Shown piece by piece: positions 46,409 to 58,278 of a DNA stretch of 64,000 nucleotides (position 1 is its first letter; each line of letters opens with the position of its first letter). Location: contig CM053264.1 in the NCBI GenBank assembly GCA_028583405.1, positions 10,657,030 to 10,721,029 of the forward strand. The letters are read 5' to 3'. The position numbers and the translations under genes were made by a program. Under the pieces are notes generated by a model that did not search any database, was not told the origin of the DNA, and saw only the letters and a list, made by a program, of their open reading frames with translations. The stretch comes from Pogonophryne albipinna (Eukaryota > Chordata > Actinopteri > Perciformes > Artedidraconidae).

Positions 46409-46429
46409 TTCAGCACCATGGACAATGCT
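46409..46429 (+). promoter_or_regulatory. RE1/NRSE-like REST binding site near the slitrk1 3' end
   Basis: The 21-bp site reads TTCAGCACC-AT-GGACAATGCT. The vertebrate RE1 consensus is TTCAGCACC-NN-GGACAGCGCC. The left half and the first five bases of the right half match exactly; later differences are a G-to-A, a C-to-T also tolerated in known sites, and the final base. REST/NRSF binds RE1 sites through its zinc fingers and silences neuronal genes in non-neuronal cells. The site is about 2 kb downstream of the slitrk1 stop codon, is isolated, and does not share the spacer sequence of the array at 60574-61550. Binding is inferred from the motif. Confidence 0.6.
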
Positions 46430-48425
46430 AGTCTGCACACTGGGGGAAATACTGTAGGCCTACTAGCAGGGGGAAGATGGGGGGGCACTGAGGGAGGGGG
46501 GGGGTTTGGGGGTGTAACCCTATCTCACATCAACATCTGTACACTCTCATCATGGCCATGGCATGTTAGAATTGTTGCCGATTGATGCAGAAATCTTGTC
46601 CAAATTAGGCATAGGTTTCTTAAAGAAATGCACAGACAAAAAGATGTCACCAGCACTAGAATATTTCATTGTTAGACAAAAGAAAATTTCACATTCCTTG
46701 CACCTGTTTTAGACACTGCAGAGAAGAAATTTGTGACGACTGAAGTATGCCCCAACTGTTTAATCTTTTAGTTGTTTATCCAAATCCAAGCTCTTTTGAA
46801 GCAGTATAGGCTAATAAGCAGCAAACCTGACAGATGAGCACTGCAAAACAGGTATTCAGTCATGGCATTGTTTTCATGAGCCCACAAAAACCATGCGACC
46901 CCCTCGAGAAGAGTATCTCAAGTTCAAAATGCTGATTTGAAAAAGGCATCTTGCATTATCAAATTAGCTCCGCCTATGTGTGTGTGTGTATTTTTAATCG
47001 CCTTAGTGAAGGAGATACACTCCTGTGTCAGGCCACATGCTGAGTTCTTCCCATGTCATGGCCCCAGTTTGTTAGAAAGCAAAAACCCACACCCCAAACA
47101 GCCTATTTCAAGCACATGTTGTAGTAAATACAGTTTCAATTCTCTTATTTGGACAAGATTAGATGGCTTTACAAAAGCTCACAACATAATGAAAGTGAAT
47201 CATAGCCATAAGCTTTTATGTGGAGGAATACTTTTTTTTCTGACATTAAAAAAGCATTCTAGTCTATATCAGTCTACCTGCGCTGTTTACATAGATCGAA
47301 TTATACCTACATAGCTCGATTGAAAACACTTCTTTGTTCAGTTGTTGAAAAAATATGATGGTATAAACCCCCCATTTTAAATGACTTGTTTTTTTTCTTC
47401 CTCTCACCCAAAGCAGGCTATATTCATTGACACACAAAACCACATAACTGTTATTTTAGCTACATTAACTTTGCAGCATAAGCATCTGAGTGACGTTAAT
47501 TGGTCATGCTCATCTGCATGTCTGAATATCTGAAAGTCAACAATTGGCACACCATAAAATAACACAGTTTACATTCATAAAGGAGATGATGACTGCGCAG
47601 ACATGGATTTAATCTGCACCATCTAGTACGGTATAAATAACCCCAATATTTATCGACAATCAAATGATAACAAACAGAAAATAACATGCACTGACAGCAC
47701 TTCCATCACTCCTTTCCGAGAGTCATTGTTATCAGTTAATTTTTTTTCTCTTTTCTTCAAACAAGTTTAAAACAACAAATACAAATCCTGACTGCAGGTT
47801 CACAAAAAATAGAGAAATGGCACTTTGTAATAGTCATATATAATTCTTAATATCTATATATTGTCGTCATATTGATATAACATGAAAGGGTCGAGTTTGC
47901 TTCTTTGTTGGTTATGGTGGTTATGGTTCCTCGCCGTCGTGTGTGTGTTGAAACCATGCGAAATATCATCATGCAGATTATGATACATCGGTCCGAGTAT
48001 TTACATTTACATTCATGCGTTCGTGCACCATTTCCTGGGTCCTCGGTCTTTGCTTTCTCTCTCGCTCTCTCTTTCTTTCTCTCTTTCTCACACACACACA
48101 CACGCCTTCTCCCTCGCTTCCTTTTCTCCCTTTTTTCTGTCTCATATCCGTAGTCCGATTGCGGCAAATAGCAGAACTGGGAGGAGGAGGGAGGGAGGGG
48201 TTTAAACCAGGGGGATTGGCATATACATATATTACAGAGTGGGGTCTGTGCAGCAGCAGACTGACTTACTTGGTTCAACTGGCGGAAACAAGACATAAAC
48301 AAGTCTGTGTTCGCCACTGACGAACAAAAGCTGGATGATTTTCAGTCATGTCTTTTCAGTGTGTCTGTATGACATGTTTGTAATCCAGTCCGGTATGGGT
48401 TCATTGTACTGGACCCAGAGTCTCT

Positions 48426-50537
48426 TTACGCATCATTTGTCGTGGAAAGGTGCGTGCTGCAGTCGAAGCCCCTGTGCGCGCCCCCGTCTGCGTGATAAGG
48501 CCCACTGTGCCAATACGACGAGTCACACACTGTCTGTAAGGAATTGATCTCTGAGGCGGAGGAGTTCCCGTCCCTCCGCTTTGATCGCTTTCGATTCCGC
48601 AAGATAAACACAAGCATCCCCACGACAGTAAAAGCGGACGTGACAAACACCAACAGCAACCCGGGGACGAGCACAGAGATTGAGACCCTGTTCGGCTCCA
48701 AATAAGAGTTCGAGCGCGTCCCCGAGTCCTGGGTGAAAGTGCTGTTTTTTGACAGGGGTGTGGGGGAGACTTTGTCAAGGAGTTTAGGGCACATGAGGTC
48801 GTTCCGGACTTGGCGGAAATCTCGTTTCCAGAACTCTTCGGGTGACTCGCATTTGAGATCACTCACTATCACATCGTCCCCGAGTTTATCCGCCCACTGC
48901 TTGAAGGGCACGATGTTGCACGAGCAATCCCACGGATTCCCGTGCAAATCGATTTGTATGATTGAATTTAGCTGGTCTAACACTCCCGGCACGGGCAGAT
49001 AGGGGAAATAATTATTATGAAGACTGATTTTGGACAAAGAAATCCCAAGGAAAGCATCGTTTGGTAAAGATTTCAGCAAATTGTTATTGAGGAACAGGAC
49101 CCTCAGATTAGGCATAGGGCTGAATGCACCTGCCACTATCATCTGGATGTCGTTGTATTCCAAACTGAGATATTCCAGATTCCCGAGGCCCACAAACATC
49201 TCTGCTATCAGCGTATCCAGATAGTTCTTATCCATATACAGCCATCTGAGCTCGCTCTGGTTTATAAAAGTGCTGTTGTCAATCACCTTGATGTTGTTCC
49301 CCCCCAAATCAAGCAAATTGAGGCTGGTGTAGCCGAGCAGGTGGTTCTTTTTCACTGCGTGTATGTTGTTATTTCGCATGTTCAATTCGTGTGCAGCCAG
49401 GGGTTTAGGCTTGAGGTTGGATAAGCTTTCGATCTTGTTGCCCTCGCACAAGACCCCCAGACCCTGTCTGGTGCCGATCAGCTTGCATTTGCAAGGCTGG
49501 GGGCACGTCATGTTGTGAGGCAGCTCTCTGTCCCCGTTCTCACCTGACACCACTGGAGTTGGCCTCGTTTTCAGCTGCCAGTTCTCACGAGATTTGGAGC
49601 GGCTCTTGGGTCCGTGGCCAGGCGTTGGGGGACCGCTGGTGTCTCTGCTGGGCTTGTAAGGCGTGGGACGGGGAACCTGAGCCTCGCTCTCAGAGGCCTC
49701 CTCCTGGGTGGGAGGGGCGACCAGGCTGGTGTCCACGCTGCCGCTCTGTGAAGGACACAGGTCCGCTTCTGATGTCTCGTTCAGGTCGCTCCCCTGCAGC
49801 CTGGTGGGAGCCTCGCATATCATCCTCCCAATAAGAGCGTTATGCGGTATGTTCTCCAGCCATTCCTTCAGAGAAACCAGGTCGCAGTTACAGTCCCATG
49901 GGTTGTCCTCCAACAAAACCTCCGCAATGCCCGGTATTTGCTCAAGGACCCCCTCATAAGGCACCGTTTTGATTCTGTTCCCCCGCAAGTCGAGATGCGT
50001 AATGGGCACATGTTGAAACACGTTTATAGGTAGCGCACTGATGAGGTTGTCGTTAAGTATTAACACTTCAAGTTTGTTTAGGTCCCTGAAAACGGCGGGG
50101 TCAACGTCCCTCAGTAGATTGAAATCAGCTTGGAGATATTCCAAGTCGTCTAACCCCAGAAATGTACTCTTCCTGAATGATCGTATCTTATTGTTATTGA
50201 TGTGCAGCCTTTTCACCAGCTGCAGTCCCAGAAAGGCGCCGGGGACAATGTCGTGCAAGCCATTGTTTTCCAAATGCAAGCTCACAGCATTGTAAAAGTT
50301 GGCAAACTCGTTGGGAAATAGCCTGGATAGAGAATTTCCGTGCAACAGCAGGTGATAAAAATGCGAGCTCGGGCCAGTCAAATGCTGCAGAGTGGTGAGG
50401 CTCCTTTTTTCGCAGTCTATGTGCAGATCTCCCTCGATCTCGTTGCAAGAGCATATCTGCTCCTTACAAATGTCCCTTGTAACATTTCCACCAGCAACAC
50501 AAAGAGCCGCATTCAGCAGAACAATCCAAAGCAGCAT
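48426..50537 (-). CDS. slitrk1: SLIT and NTRK-like protein 1, complete single-exon coding sequence
   Basis: SLITRK1 is a single-pass neuronal membrane protein that promotes neurite outgrowth and, at synapses, binds presynaptic receptor phosphatases such as PTPdelta and PTPsigma. The 703-residue frame fits the roughly 696 residues of mammalian SLITRK1. It opens with a signal peptide (about 1-16, [16 protein letters not shown]). Next come a cysteine-rich LRR N-cap (C24, C29, C31, C42), a first LRR block (about 60-210) and its C-cap (NPWDCNC at 212, with C241 and C261). A Pro/Ser-rich linker (about 265-340) leads to a second N-cap (C345, C349, C351, C364), a second LRR block (about 383-533) and its C-cap (NPWDCSC at 534, with C563 and C583). 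The transmembrane helix is about 619-645, followed by a basic stop-transfer (RNRKRSKRR) and a short tail. N-glycosylation sequons occur at N18, N253, N342, N421, N426 and N598. The membrane region and proximal tail are nearly identical to my recollection of human SLITRK1, which separates it from the longer-tailed SLITRK2-6. The ATG is chosen because the signal peptide follows it directly. Confidence 0.97.
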   Translation of the reverse strand: MLLWIVLLNAALCVAGGNVTRDICKEQICSCNEIEGDLHIDCEKRSLTTLQHLTGPSSHFYHLLLHGNSLSRLFPNEFANFYNAVSLHLENNGLHDIVPGAFLGLQLVKRLHINNNKIRSFRKSTFLGLDDLEYLQADFNLLRDVDPAVFRDLNKLEVLILNDNLISALPINVFQHVPITHLDLRGNRIKTVPYEGVLEQIPGIAEVLLEDNPWDCNCDLVSLKEWLENIPHNALIGRMICEAPTRLQGSDLNETSEADLCPSQSGSVDTSLVAPPTQEEASESEAQVPRPTPYKPSRDTSGPPTPGHGPKSRSKSRENWQLKTRPTPVVSGENGDRELPHNMTCPQPCKCKLIGTRQGLGVLCEGNKIESLSNLKPKPLAAHELNMRNNNIHAVKKNHLLGYTSLNLLDLGGNNIKVIDNSTFINQSELRWLYMDKNYLDTLIAEMFVGLGNLEYLSLEYNDIQMIVAGAFSPMPNLRVLFLNNNLLKSLPNDAFLGISLSKISLHNNYFPYLPVPGVLDQLNSIIQIDLHGNPWDCSCNIVPFKQWADKLGDDVIVSDLKCESPEEFWKRDFRQVRNDLMCPKLLDKVSPTPLSKNSTFTQDSGTRSNSYLEPNRVSISVLVPGLLLVFVTSAFTVVGMLVFILRNRKRSKRRDGNSSASEINSLQTVCDSSYWHSGPYHADGGAHRGFDCSTHLSTTNDA

Positions 50538-51120
50538 TTTTCAACGTGGACAATTCATTCCCGGTTTTAAGACATACGAGCTGTGAATTCAGTCTACATC
50601 AGTGAGAGGAAAAATGGTAGATAGAGACATTTAGGGAGAAGATAAAGCAATCTTTTATAACAGATCCATGCTGCATCTAACCTGCACTTGTGTCCAGACT
50701 TCCAGTTTGAAAATGCCCACATAAACGTCTCTTTCACATCGACCGAATCCTCAGAGCGTGTTTATGATCAAAATCGAAAGCAGCGGGCGACAGTAGAGTC
50801 CAACACATCTTTCGGCTGTTTTCAGTTCGTTTAACACTGACCTTGGCAGAGCAAAAGAGAACAAATCCGTGCCTTTTTTCTCCTCCAGTCTTGCTGCGTG
50901 TTGCGGCGTCTCAGTCTCCTCTCCCCTGATGCTGAATTCACACCGTGCGCTGGAGCTTTAGAAGCGATGTCACCGCTGCAAAACACCCGCATCCCCGCTC
51001 ACATCCTTCGGCGTGTTGCCTCGCTCGTCTCTCCCCCCCCACCCCTTTTGTGGCGGTTTTGGGAATCACAAAAGGAGAAACGCAGAGACAGTGTTCATCC
51101 TAGCGCGGTGCTCTAAGAAT
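50538..51120 (-). promoter_or_regulatory. Probable slitrk1 5' leader and promoter-proximal region
   Basis: Upstream of the slitrk1 ATG on the minus strand is non-coding sequence that becomes relatively CpG-rich at about 50890-51110, as expected near a neuronal promoter. On the minus strand a pyrimidine-rich run ending in GATGTAG (complement around 50594-50599) resembles a splice acceptor. CCAAG/GTCAGTG (complement around 50837-50844) resembles a donor, so a short 5' UTR intron of about 250 bp is possible. No clear TATA box was found. The start site and any splicing are unproven. Confidence 0.3.
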
Positions 51121-54100
51121 AATCTGACACCCTCTACTGAGCTGTAATGGCAAAAACCCGTCGACTGACTGAGGGAATGCTGAGAAGCGAGAGCAAGGGA
51201 GAAAAAAAAAATCAATCCACATACAGGGACGATCTTTCTTTAAATCATACTTTAAAGCAAAAAAAAAGGTTTCTGTCACGATACTAGACTCCTACTGTTA
51301 TTTTTTACTCTTGCAGCTCCATGGTAAAAGTGTCCAAGTCCGCATCGTTGAAAACACTGGTGAGATTTCACATTGGGATCGTGATACCTCCGTTCACTGC
51401 CATGAATTACCCCCCCCCCCCCCTCCTTCAGTTCTTAAGGGATAAACGGCATTACTTTAGCGGATCTCCCTCCGTATGTGAGCCTCCACTGTTACAGCCT
51501 TTGACTTTGAAAACACTGTTGAATGCGGTAAAAACAATAATCCGCTACAGGCATGCCTCAGTCCAGCAAAGAAAAAAAAACAGTTGACTATACAACAAAC
51601 GATGCGTCAGTGTGGCACCCTATATGCGCATGTGTGCGTTTTTTTTTGTTGTTCTCCCAATATAAAAACCCTTTGCAGAAATAGATCTACAACTGCAAGA
51701 AAAAAGACAAGGGAAGTGGTTTGAACACAATTTCATCTCCTATCGATTTTATTATACTCCATTGTTTGAGAGTATTACATCAGCTGAAGCACAGGAGAGT
51801 TAAGGTAGTTGCCCCCCCCCCCCCTTCAGCCACCTCCTCCTCCTCTTCATCCTTCTGCAGTGCTCCATTGGAATTAAAAGCAGGACAGAAACATTGATGC
51901 TAAGTTAAATATCCTCTTCTCTGATATTATTTTTTTTATTTGTTGCAATAAGAGACCAATCTATGGACTCAGGAGATTCCAGTAAAGCATCCTGCAATAA
52001 GCAAAATATCATTAGGACCACCGGCTGTAAAGCATTCCCATTATATTCCATTGACGGGCAGTAATGTCTCCCTACCCTCTCTGCCTGCCTGTCTGTCCGT
52101 CCGTCTGTCTGTCAGCGAGCTTTCAGTTGTTGCTGTTGCTTGTAAACTCCCTACTTGTTGGCTTCTCTTTGGGTGTGTTTAAACTTTTTACAACTGCATG
52201 CTTCTCTTTTTGTCGGATCCATTTGTCTATAAAGCTAATTATATGTATATATTTGCATATTATTTGCATCGTTTATTACGGGCTGTAACCACAAGAACAG
52301 TGCATCCCCTTAAGTGCAGTACTTAGGTACTCTTTGGATCTAAGTGGGCAACATGTCACCTGTTACCATTACATTTGATTTGCTTTAATTATTTCTCATT
52401 TTTAAATAATTCATAAAAAATATGATTTCAAAAAAATGTATTTTAATGATAAATATAATCAGCAGTGTATGCAATATTTATTAGTGTTATTATTTGAAAT
52501 TGGCTGCACTTTAGTTTCAGAAAGAAATATATTGTTTTTCATTAAATGTTTATTGACATTATTAAGAAAAGAGATGCACACATTTCTAAGTCAATAATAT
52601 ATGCCCATCATCTTCGCAAAACACACTTAAGTCCATTGACTTTTTCAAATTAATTGTATTTACAATAATTATATTCCAGTAATAATATGAATAATAACAT
52701 TATTCTGCAATACTGAGTATACCTTGTATTTGAAGCACCTGGCTGATAATATTGTGTTATTCAAGTCTAATATCTGGAGCTTACCCAAAGGAATAATTGC
52801 ACTGGGCTAAGCATCATGTGAAACAGATAATATTGAGTTGCATTAGTTTGAGCACGTCACTTGCAGAGAGAAGTGCCAACCTGCAGGCTCAATGTGTCGC
52901 AGCAATTAATAGCCACCAAAAATACACCTTTATAGCCTACAGTTTGCATTGCATGTCCCGATGGGTCGATGTGTTGTCCATATGTTTCTACACAAAAAAC
53001 GACCTTTTCAACTTGATTTTAAAATAATTCCAGTCATGATCCATGCTTAGCTCCACATAGGTGTCCCTGAAGGGAAACAAATCAGTCCGAAGGAGGATTT
53101 CTAAAAGGGCAGTTCCCAATAGACAAACAGCAGTCACTGAACCAGAAGCCCTGAGAGGCAGAGCAGAAAACCATGCAAACACAAGTCTGTTGACTGAAGT
53201 AAACAAGTAAATAGGAAACTAATATGCCCGTGTGGGAATGGAAAAAAACACACCTGAATCACTGAATTATGGGTAATGTAGGCGCCAGGTTTTGACACAA
53301 GGTTTCCTCTTGTTTCGGTTAGGATGTTAGTCCATCCAAAAAGTTACACAATTACCTGAGTTTATGCCGACAGGCAAAGTGGGTGTGTGGTTTGGGAACC
53401 TAATAATGAAATGGTTCAGATACACATATTAAGTACATTGTTAGTGTTATTGTTCTGTTATTGTTGTTCTAATATGGTGCCGTTGTCCTAATGGTTTTGT
53501 AAATGTGTTGGCTCTCTAATATGACTCTCATATTGTTATTGTGACTTTTATGCTCTGTCTTTGAGATAATGATACAGCCTAATGCAATGCAACAAATCAG
53601 TTTGTAATAGCCATTGCTTTTTGGACGCTTTTCGTAATTGTTTGCATCGTGCATTCGCCTTAGAGACAAAGCAACACTAAAGCCAATCATTCAATCAGGC
53701 GGCAATGTTGTGCTACAAGATGACTTACCATTCCCTTTAGTCATTCTGACACTCAGATATGTTGTCTATGTTATGTATTGGTGATCCCAGCTCTATGTGG
53801 CACCAGATGACATGCAGCTTGACACGTTTGATGTCACTGTAAAGGTCATTATGTGTAAGAATTATACGTTTTTGTTTTTGTATGATTTTAGCAGAATAAA
53901 TAAAATTAAAATAAATAAATGAAAAAAAATAATTATCAACTTACTTTATGTTTTTTGCCTACCTGTTTAATGCTTCCCTAAGAGAGAGACACATTCAAAG
54001 GATACTGGGAATTATCAGGCTCAGCCACCGTGATTTTTTTTTGTAGAACAATCTGCTTGACCTTCCCTCGGGCCCGTATTTGTTCTTTCTTCCTCATAAG

Positions 54101-57100
54101 ATTAAAACATCCGCTCAGCTCATGACCTGGATAGAGACAACAAAGCTGGATCCAAACGTCACTGTTTAGCAGTTTCCAGAAATACGGAGAACATTTTCAC
54201 GTGTCCCTCAATGAGGTTTTTATTTTGGGGAGGGGTGGGGAGCAAACACATGCCACATCAGCTCCAGATGTTGAGCTGTCTGAGAACAATGTACTCTCTC
54301 TCCCACGGCTTCAAAGGCAGGAGGGTTGGAGAGACGGAAATACTCTACGGGTAATTACAGAAAGGTCAGGAGCAATCTTAAGCTTGTTTTCACATCAGCA
54401 TGTTCGGCTCAGTGTGCGCAGACAGCATTCAAAATAAGGCACGGGTGTTTGTGGCGATTCATGCATTCTGGTAGATACGGTGAACAGGAAGAGGGCAGGT
54501 GTTTTACTAAATATAAAGTGTTATCTGACATCCTGACTTGTATGTATTTATATTTCATTACAGACAGAAACAAATAATCACTTGAGCCAACTGCAATGTA
54601 AAAAAAAAACACTAAATGAGAATAAAAGTTGTTAAATGTGAGGCTTTTAGAAAACTATTATTTCTCAAGATCTCCTCTCAAGTGTTCTTTTTGAATCCCA
54701 CCTTTTCTTAATTATGCAGCGGTGGTCTTGCAGATGTGTCGTGTACAGGAAAAGATGGTCAAGTGCCGACTGGAAGTCAATAGAGCTATTGGCAGAGGCG
54801 GCAGCAGCGCTCCGACGCATCGACCTGCCATGCTGTATGGGGAATCAGCAGAATGTTTGACTCGCAATCTATACACATCTATCCCAAACTCCATTTACCC
54901 CCAGCCTGTCTTTACCATCAACACAACTCACAGCTGACCTGCTGGAAGTCAGCTGAGGATCCAGGGGGGGGGGGGGGGAGAAACACGTGTTGGGGTCTGA
55001 ATCAGAGGAGAAACACACACGATTACTTTGTACTGTTCTTAATGAGATGAATACAAACCGTGCGTTCTCATGCTATGACACAAATCTGACATTAGGGTTA
55101 GTCACTTCAAAGAGAATCATTACATTATAGCTTCCAACCAAAATGCAGATGTCTCATGAGCTGAAATTTGCTCAACACAAAAAGAGTCAAAGCTAGCAGA
55201 TCTTCATAATGCAATATTTATGATTTTACTTTGCAAGCTGAGATGAATGATGAATTTAGTGATAGATATCCACTATTAATCCTTAGCAGATAATCCACAT
55301 TTTGAATGTACAGATGTGGGTTTATGGACTGTCAGGCTGCTGTTATAACACAAATATATTTATTTAAATGTGGACATTTTTAAATCCTAAATCCAACATG
55401 TGAAACGTTCCTCTTTTATCCCCACTCCCCAACAAATCCCCCATACCCATTAAGCTCAAATAAATACAGAACAGAGATGCAATGACCTCATTTAGATCAA
55501 CTAACATATATGTTTTCATAAATTGAAAAAGTAGATACAAATATGCGGACAAAACTGTGTTAAATTTTTTTTTAAAAATCTGTTTTGTATTAATATGAAA
55601 AACAACTCTTTATTTGAGTTGTGAGTGGCCAGCAACAATCTGTCATGGAGAAACATGTTGAAACACATACTTAGAATGCTACGTTGTTTTCGAAAGCAGT
55701 GCTGTCTCCCTCGTTGAGTCAGCCAACAGCAAATTGCCTGCTTCTCAAACATTTGTTTACTCTTCTTTCACATATCCGCCCATGTAAACATTTACATATA
55801 AAAGCTTGGCCTGAATCTTGTTTGCGGGACCTCGTCTGCTGTTACTCAGCGAGTGATGTGTTTGCTTTTGAAACTTTTTGAAAGGTCTGGCAATGCAGTG
55901 GAGTGAGTCTTGTGTACCCATGTTCTCACCCTTTTTCTCTTGCTGTTTAGCTTTGCATAACTTGTTTTGCCAATTAAGCTTGGAACACATTCTCCAATTA
56001 TCGCTAAAAAGGAGACATTCGGCCCGGAGTCAGTCGTAGTTACTGGCAGGAACTCATGTGCTTAGTGTGATCAAAGGGAGTTTAAAGACAAGTAGTCTGG
56101 ATTAGTTGCCTTCTGAATGCTCTGATTCATGTCTTCCTTAACACTCACATGCTTTGAGAGTTCATCACATGTCCCTAATGAGATGACATTTCTCAACTTC
56201 GACCTGTATGTCAGATCTAAACTGTCTGTTAAGCTCTTTTCTTTCCTCTTTGTAAAGCTTTTAAGAGGTGACCCTAACCTGTCAGGCGTGACTTTTCTTT
56301 TCCTTTGCTGAGGGTTTGATGTTCCTGACAGCCTTCTTCCACCAGTCGAGTGTTCTCCGGAAAAGGTTGATGACACACATTTCCAACATTGATGTGTGAC
56401 TTGTGAAAGCATCACCCTGGAGTTGTAGTATTGTTTCATTATGTTGTGTTAGGATGAATATAACCAGGTGTTTTCTTATAGCAAAGTTGCTATTAATTGT
56501 TGAGTTATTTATATGTTTTAATAGCAATACTACCTCGTGGTCAGTGGTTGAGTGTAACTGAATACATTTACTCAAGTATTGTACTCAAATATGTTGCACA
56601 CAAAACGTACAAATAGCTTTTAATATATAATGTGTATTAAACTATCCAAGAGTTTATAGAAGTGCTGCTGGAACAATACCTCCATTGATACAAAATTCAT
56701 TTGCAGCTTTCTTTTTGCTAATGGAGCTCATTTTTCATGCAGAAACAGAAATCCAATTCCACTACAGTTGCTGCTTTTCCTTTTTAATTATTGGTATTTT
56801 TACCAAGCACATTTTGTGAAGTTGGCTCTGGATAAGATACATTTGTTGTAGCTTTTCCCATTGATCAATTAATGCAGAAAATAAGAAATAAGTATTATTG
56901 TTATACCATATTATTTCTTCAGTTTAATAAAAGCACTTCTGATATGAATTGTGGCTTCTGTTAATGATCTAATATTGATATACGTTTGGCTTCCCTTGAT
57001 CTCCTCCACAATGGGGCTTTTTGACATCATTGTCTTGCTAGCTTCGAGAACTCAGCCCTGTTTACTTTGTTGGTACGGACTCGTTGCCTTGACGACAGCC

Positions 57101-57689
57101 TTACATGTACCTCAGGTGAAATGCTTGCTCATACAATTACAGCGATGTGTGTGAGTTAAAGCGGATTGAAAATGACATGCTGTGCCAGGAAAGTACTTTA
57201 GATGCAGCTCTACTCATGTGTCATACTTCCTGTTTTTTGGGGGGGGCCTGTGGCATTTCATGACAACTCTGTCCACAGTTTCTCCTTCTTCCCTCGGAGA
57301 TGAGAGCCCTGCTTTTGAGAGGGTTGACAGATCGGGTCCCATGCTGCTGATCAGAGCTCTTCAATCTGGCTTTTGAGAAGCAAATGGACTTTTCAGTATA
57401 TCTGTATTTTCTCTGATGACAATATCATTAGCCCCCCTTCTGTAGTTGATACGACAGCTGCTTTCACTTTCCACACCTGAAACAAAGGATTAGCATGCCT
57501 TTGAAATTTTACACAAGTTAGTGGTGATGTCAAGGTCTGGGCTAAGTTAAGAGACGTTTTAAAGCTGCAGTATCTTAACATTTCATGTAAGAATTTACTT
57601 GTATTAGCCTATTTCACTTTAGCACATGAAGTGTTGTATTATGTGGCGTTCTTCAGGTCCTTTGACATGTCAAAGGCCATGTAATATGT
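51121..57689. other. Intergenic sequence 5' of slitrk1
   Basis: Homopolymer runs occur at 51410-51423 (C14), 51812-51824 (C13) and 54964-54978 (G15), and a repeat fragment at 56541. The stretch 52300-52800 is very AT-rich. No exon is recognised. Confidence 0.55.
56541..56592 (+). mobile_element. Fragment of a common fish repeat (ACATTTACTCAAGTA family)
   Basis: CAGTGGTTGAGTGTAACTGA, then ATACATTTACTCAAGTATTG and TACTCAAA, matches the style of an abundant teleost repeat whose end reads GTGGAAAGTAACTAAGTACA then TTTACTCAAGTA. Only about 50 bp is present, with no second end. Confidence 0.5.
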
Positions 57690-58278
57690 CATGTGACCTG
57701 TATCGTTCCATGTAATATGTCATGTGACCTGTATCGTTCCATGTAATATGTCATGTGACCTGTAACATGGCATGTGATATATCATGTGACCTGTAACATG
57801 GCATGTGATATATCATGTGACCTGTAACATGGCACGTGATATATCATGTGACCTGTAACATGGCACGTGATATATCATGTGACCTGTAACATGGCACGTG
57901 ATATATCATGTGACCTGTAACATGGCATGTAATATATCATGTGACCTGTAACATGGCATGTGATATATCATGTGACCTGTAACATGGCATGTGATATATC
58001 ATGTGACCTGTAACATGGCACGTGATATATCATGTGACCTGTAACATGGCACGTGATATATCATGTGACCTGTAACATGGCATGTAATATATCATGTGAC
58101 CTGTAACATGGCACGTGATATATCATGTGACCTGTAACATGGCATGTGATATATCATGTGACCTGTAACATGGCATGTGATATATCATGTGACCTGTAAC
58201 ATGGCATGTGATATATCATGTGACCTGTAACATGGCATGTGATATATCATGTGACCTGTAACGTGGCAAGTAATACAT
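57690..58278 (+). repeat. 31-bp minisatellite, 19 units
   Basis: The unit starts CATGTGACCTGTAACATGGC and continues with CATGTGATATAT, repeating in exact 31-bp register from 57690. The first two units carry TATCGTTCC in place of AACATGGC. The last unit (58248) is diverged, and a decayed twentieth copy follows. The second half-motif exists as CATGTGA, CACGTGA or CATGTAA. CACGTGA occurs in units 5, 6, 7, 11, 12 and 14, and CATGTAA in units 8 and 13. Near-identity between units points to recent expansion. Confidence 0.95.

Larger units (their letters stand above)
45902..48425 (-). other. Probable slitrk1 3' untranslated region (extent uncertain)
   Basis: Reading the minus strand past the slitrk1 stop, no convincing reading frame appears. 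Candidate polyadenylation hexamers on that strand are ATTAAA (complement at 47608-47613) and AATAAA (complement at 45902-45907). The second would give a 3' UTR of about 2.5 kb. The stretch includes a CT-rich run with a short CA tract (48057-48104), poly-G runs and an RE1-like motif at 46409. Neither end is proven, because only the hexamers were used. Confidence 0.4.

Noticed and set aside
48401..50586. Open frames overlapping slitrk1 in other frames on both strands (for example 49559-49834 plus and 48401-48862 minus)
   Set aside because: They are shadows of the slitrk1 coding sequence, with no domain of their own.
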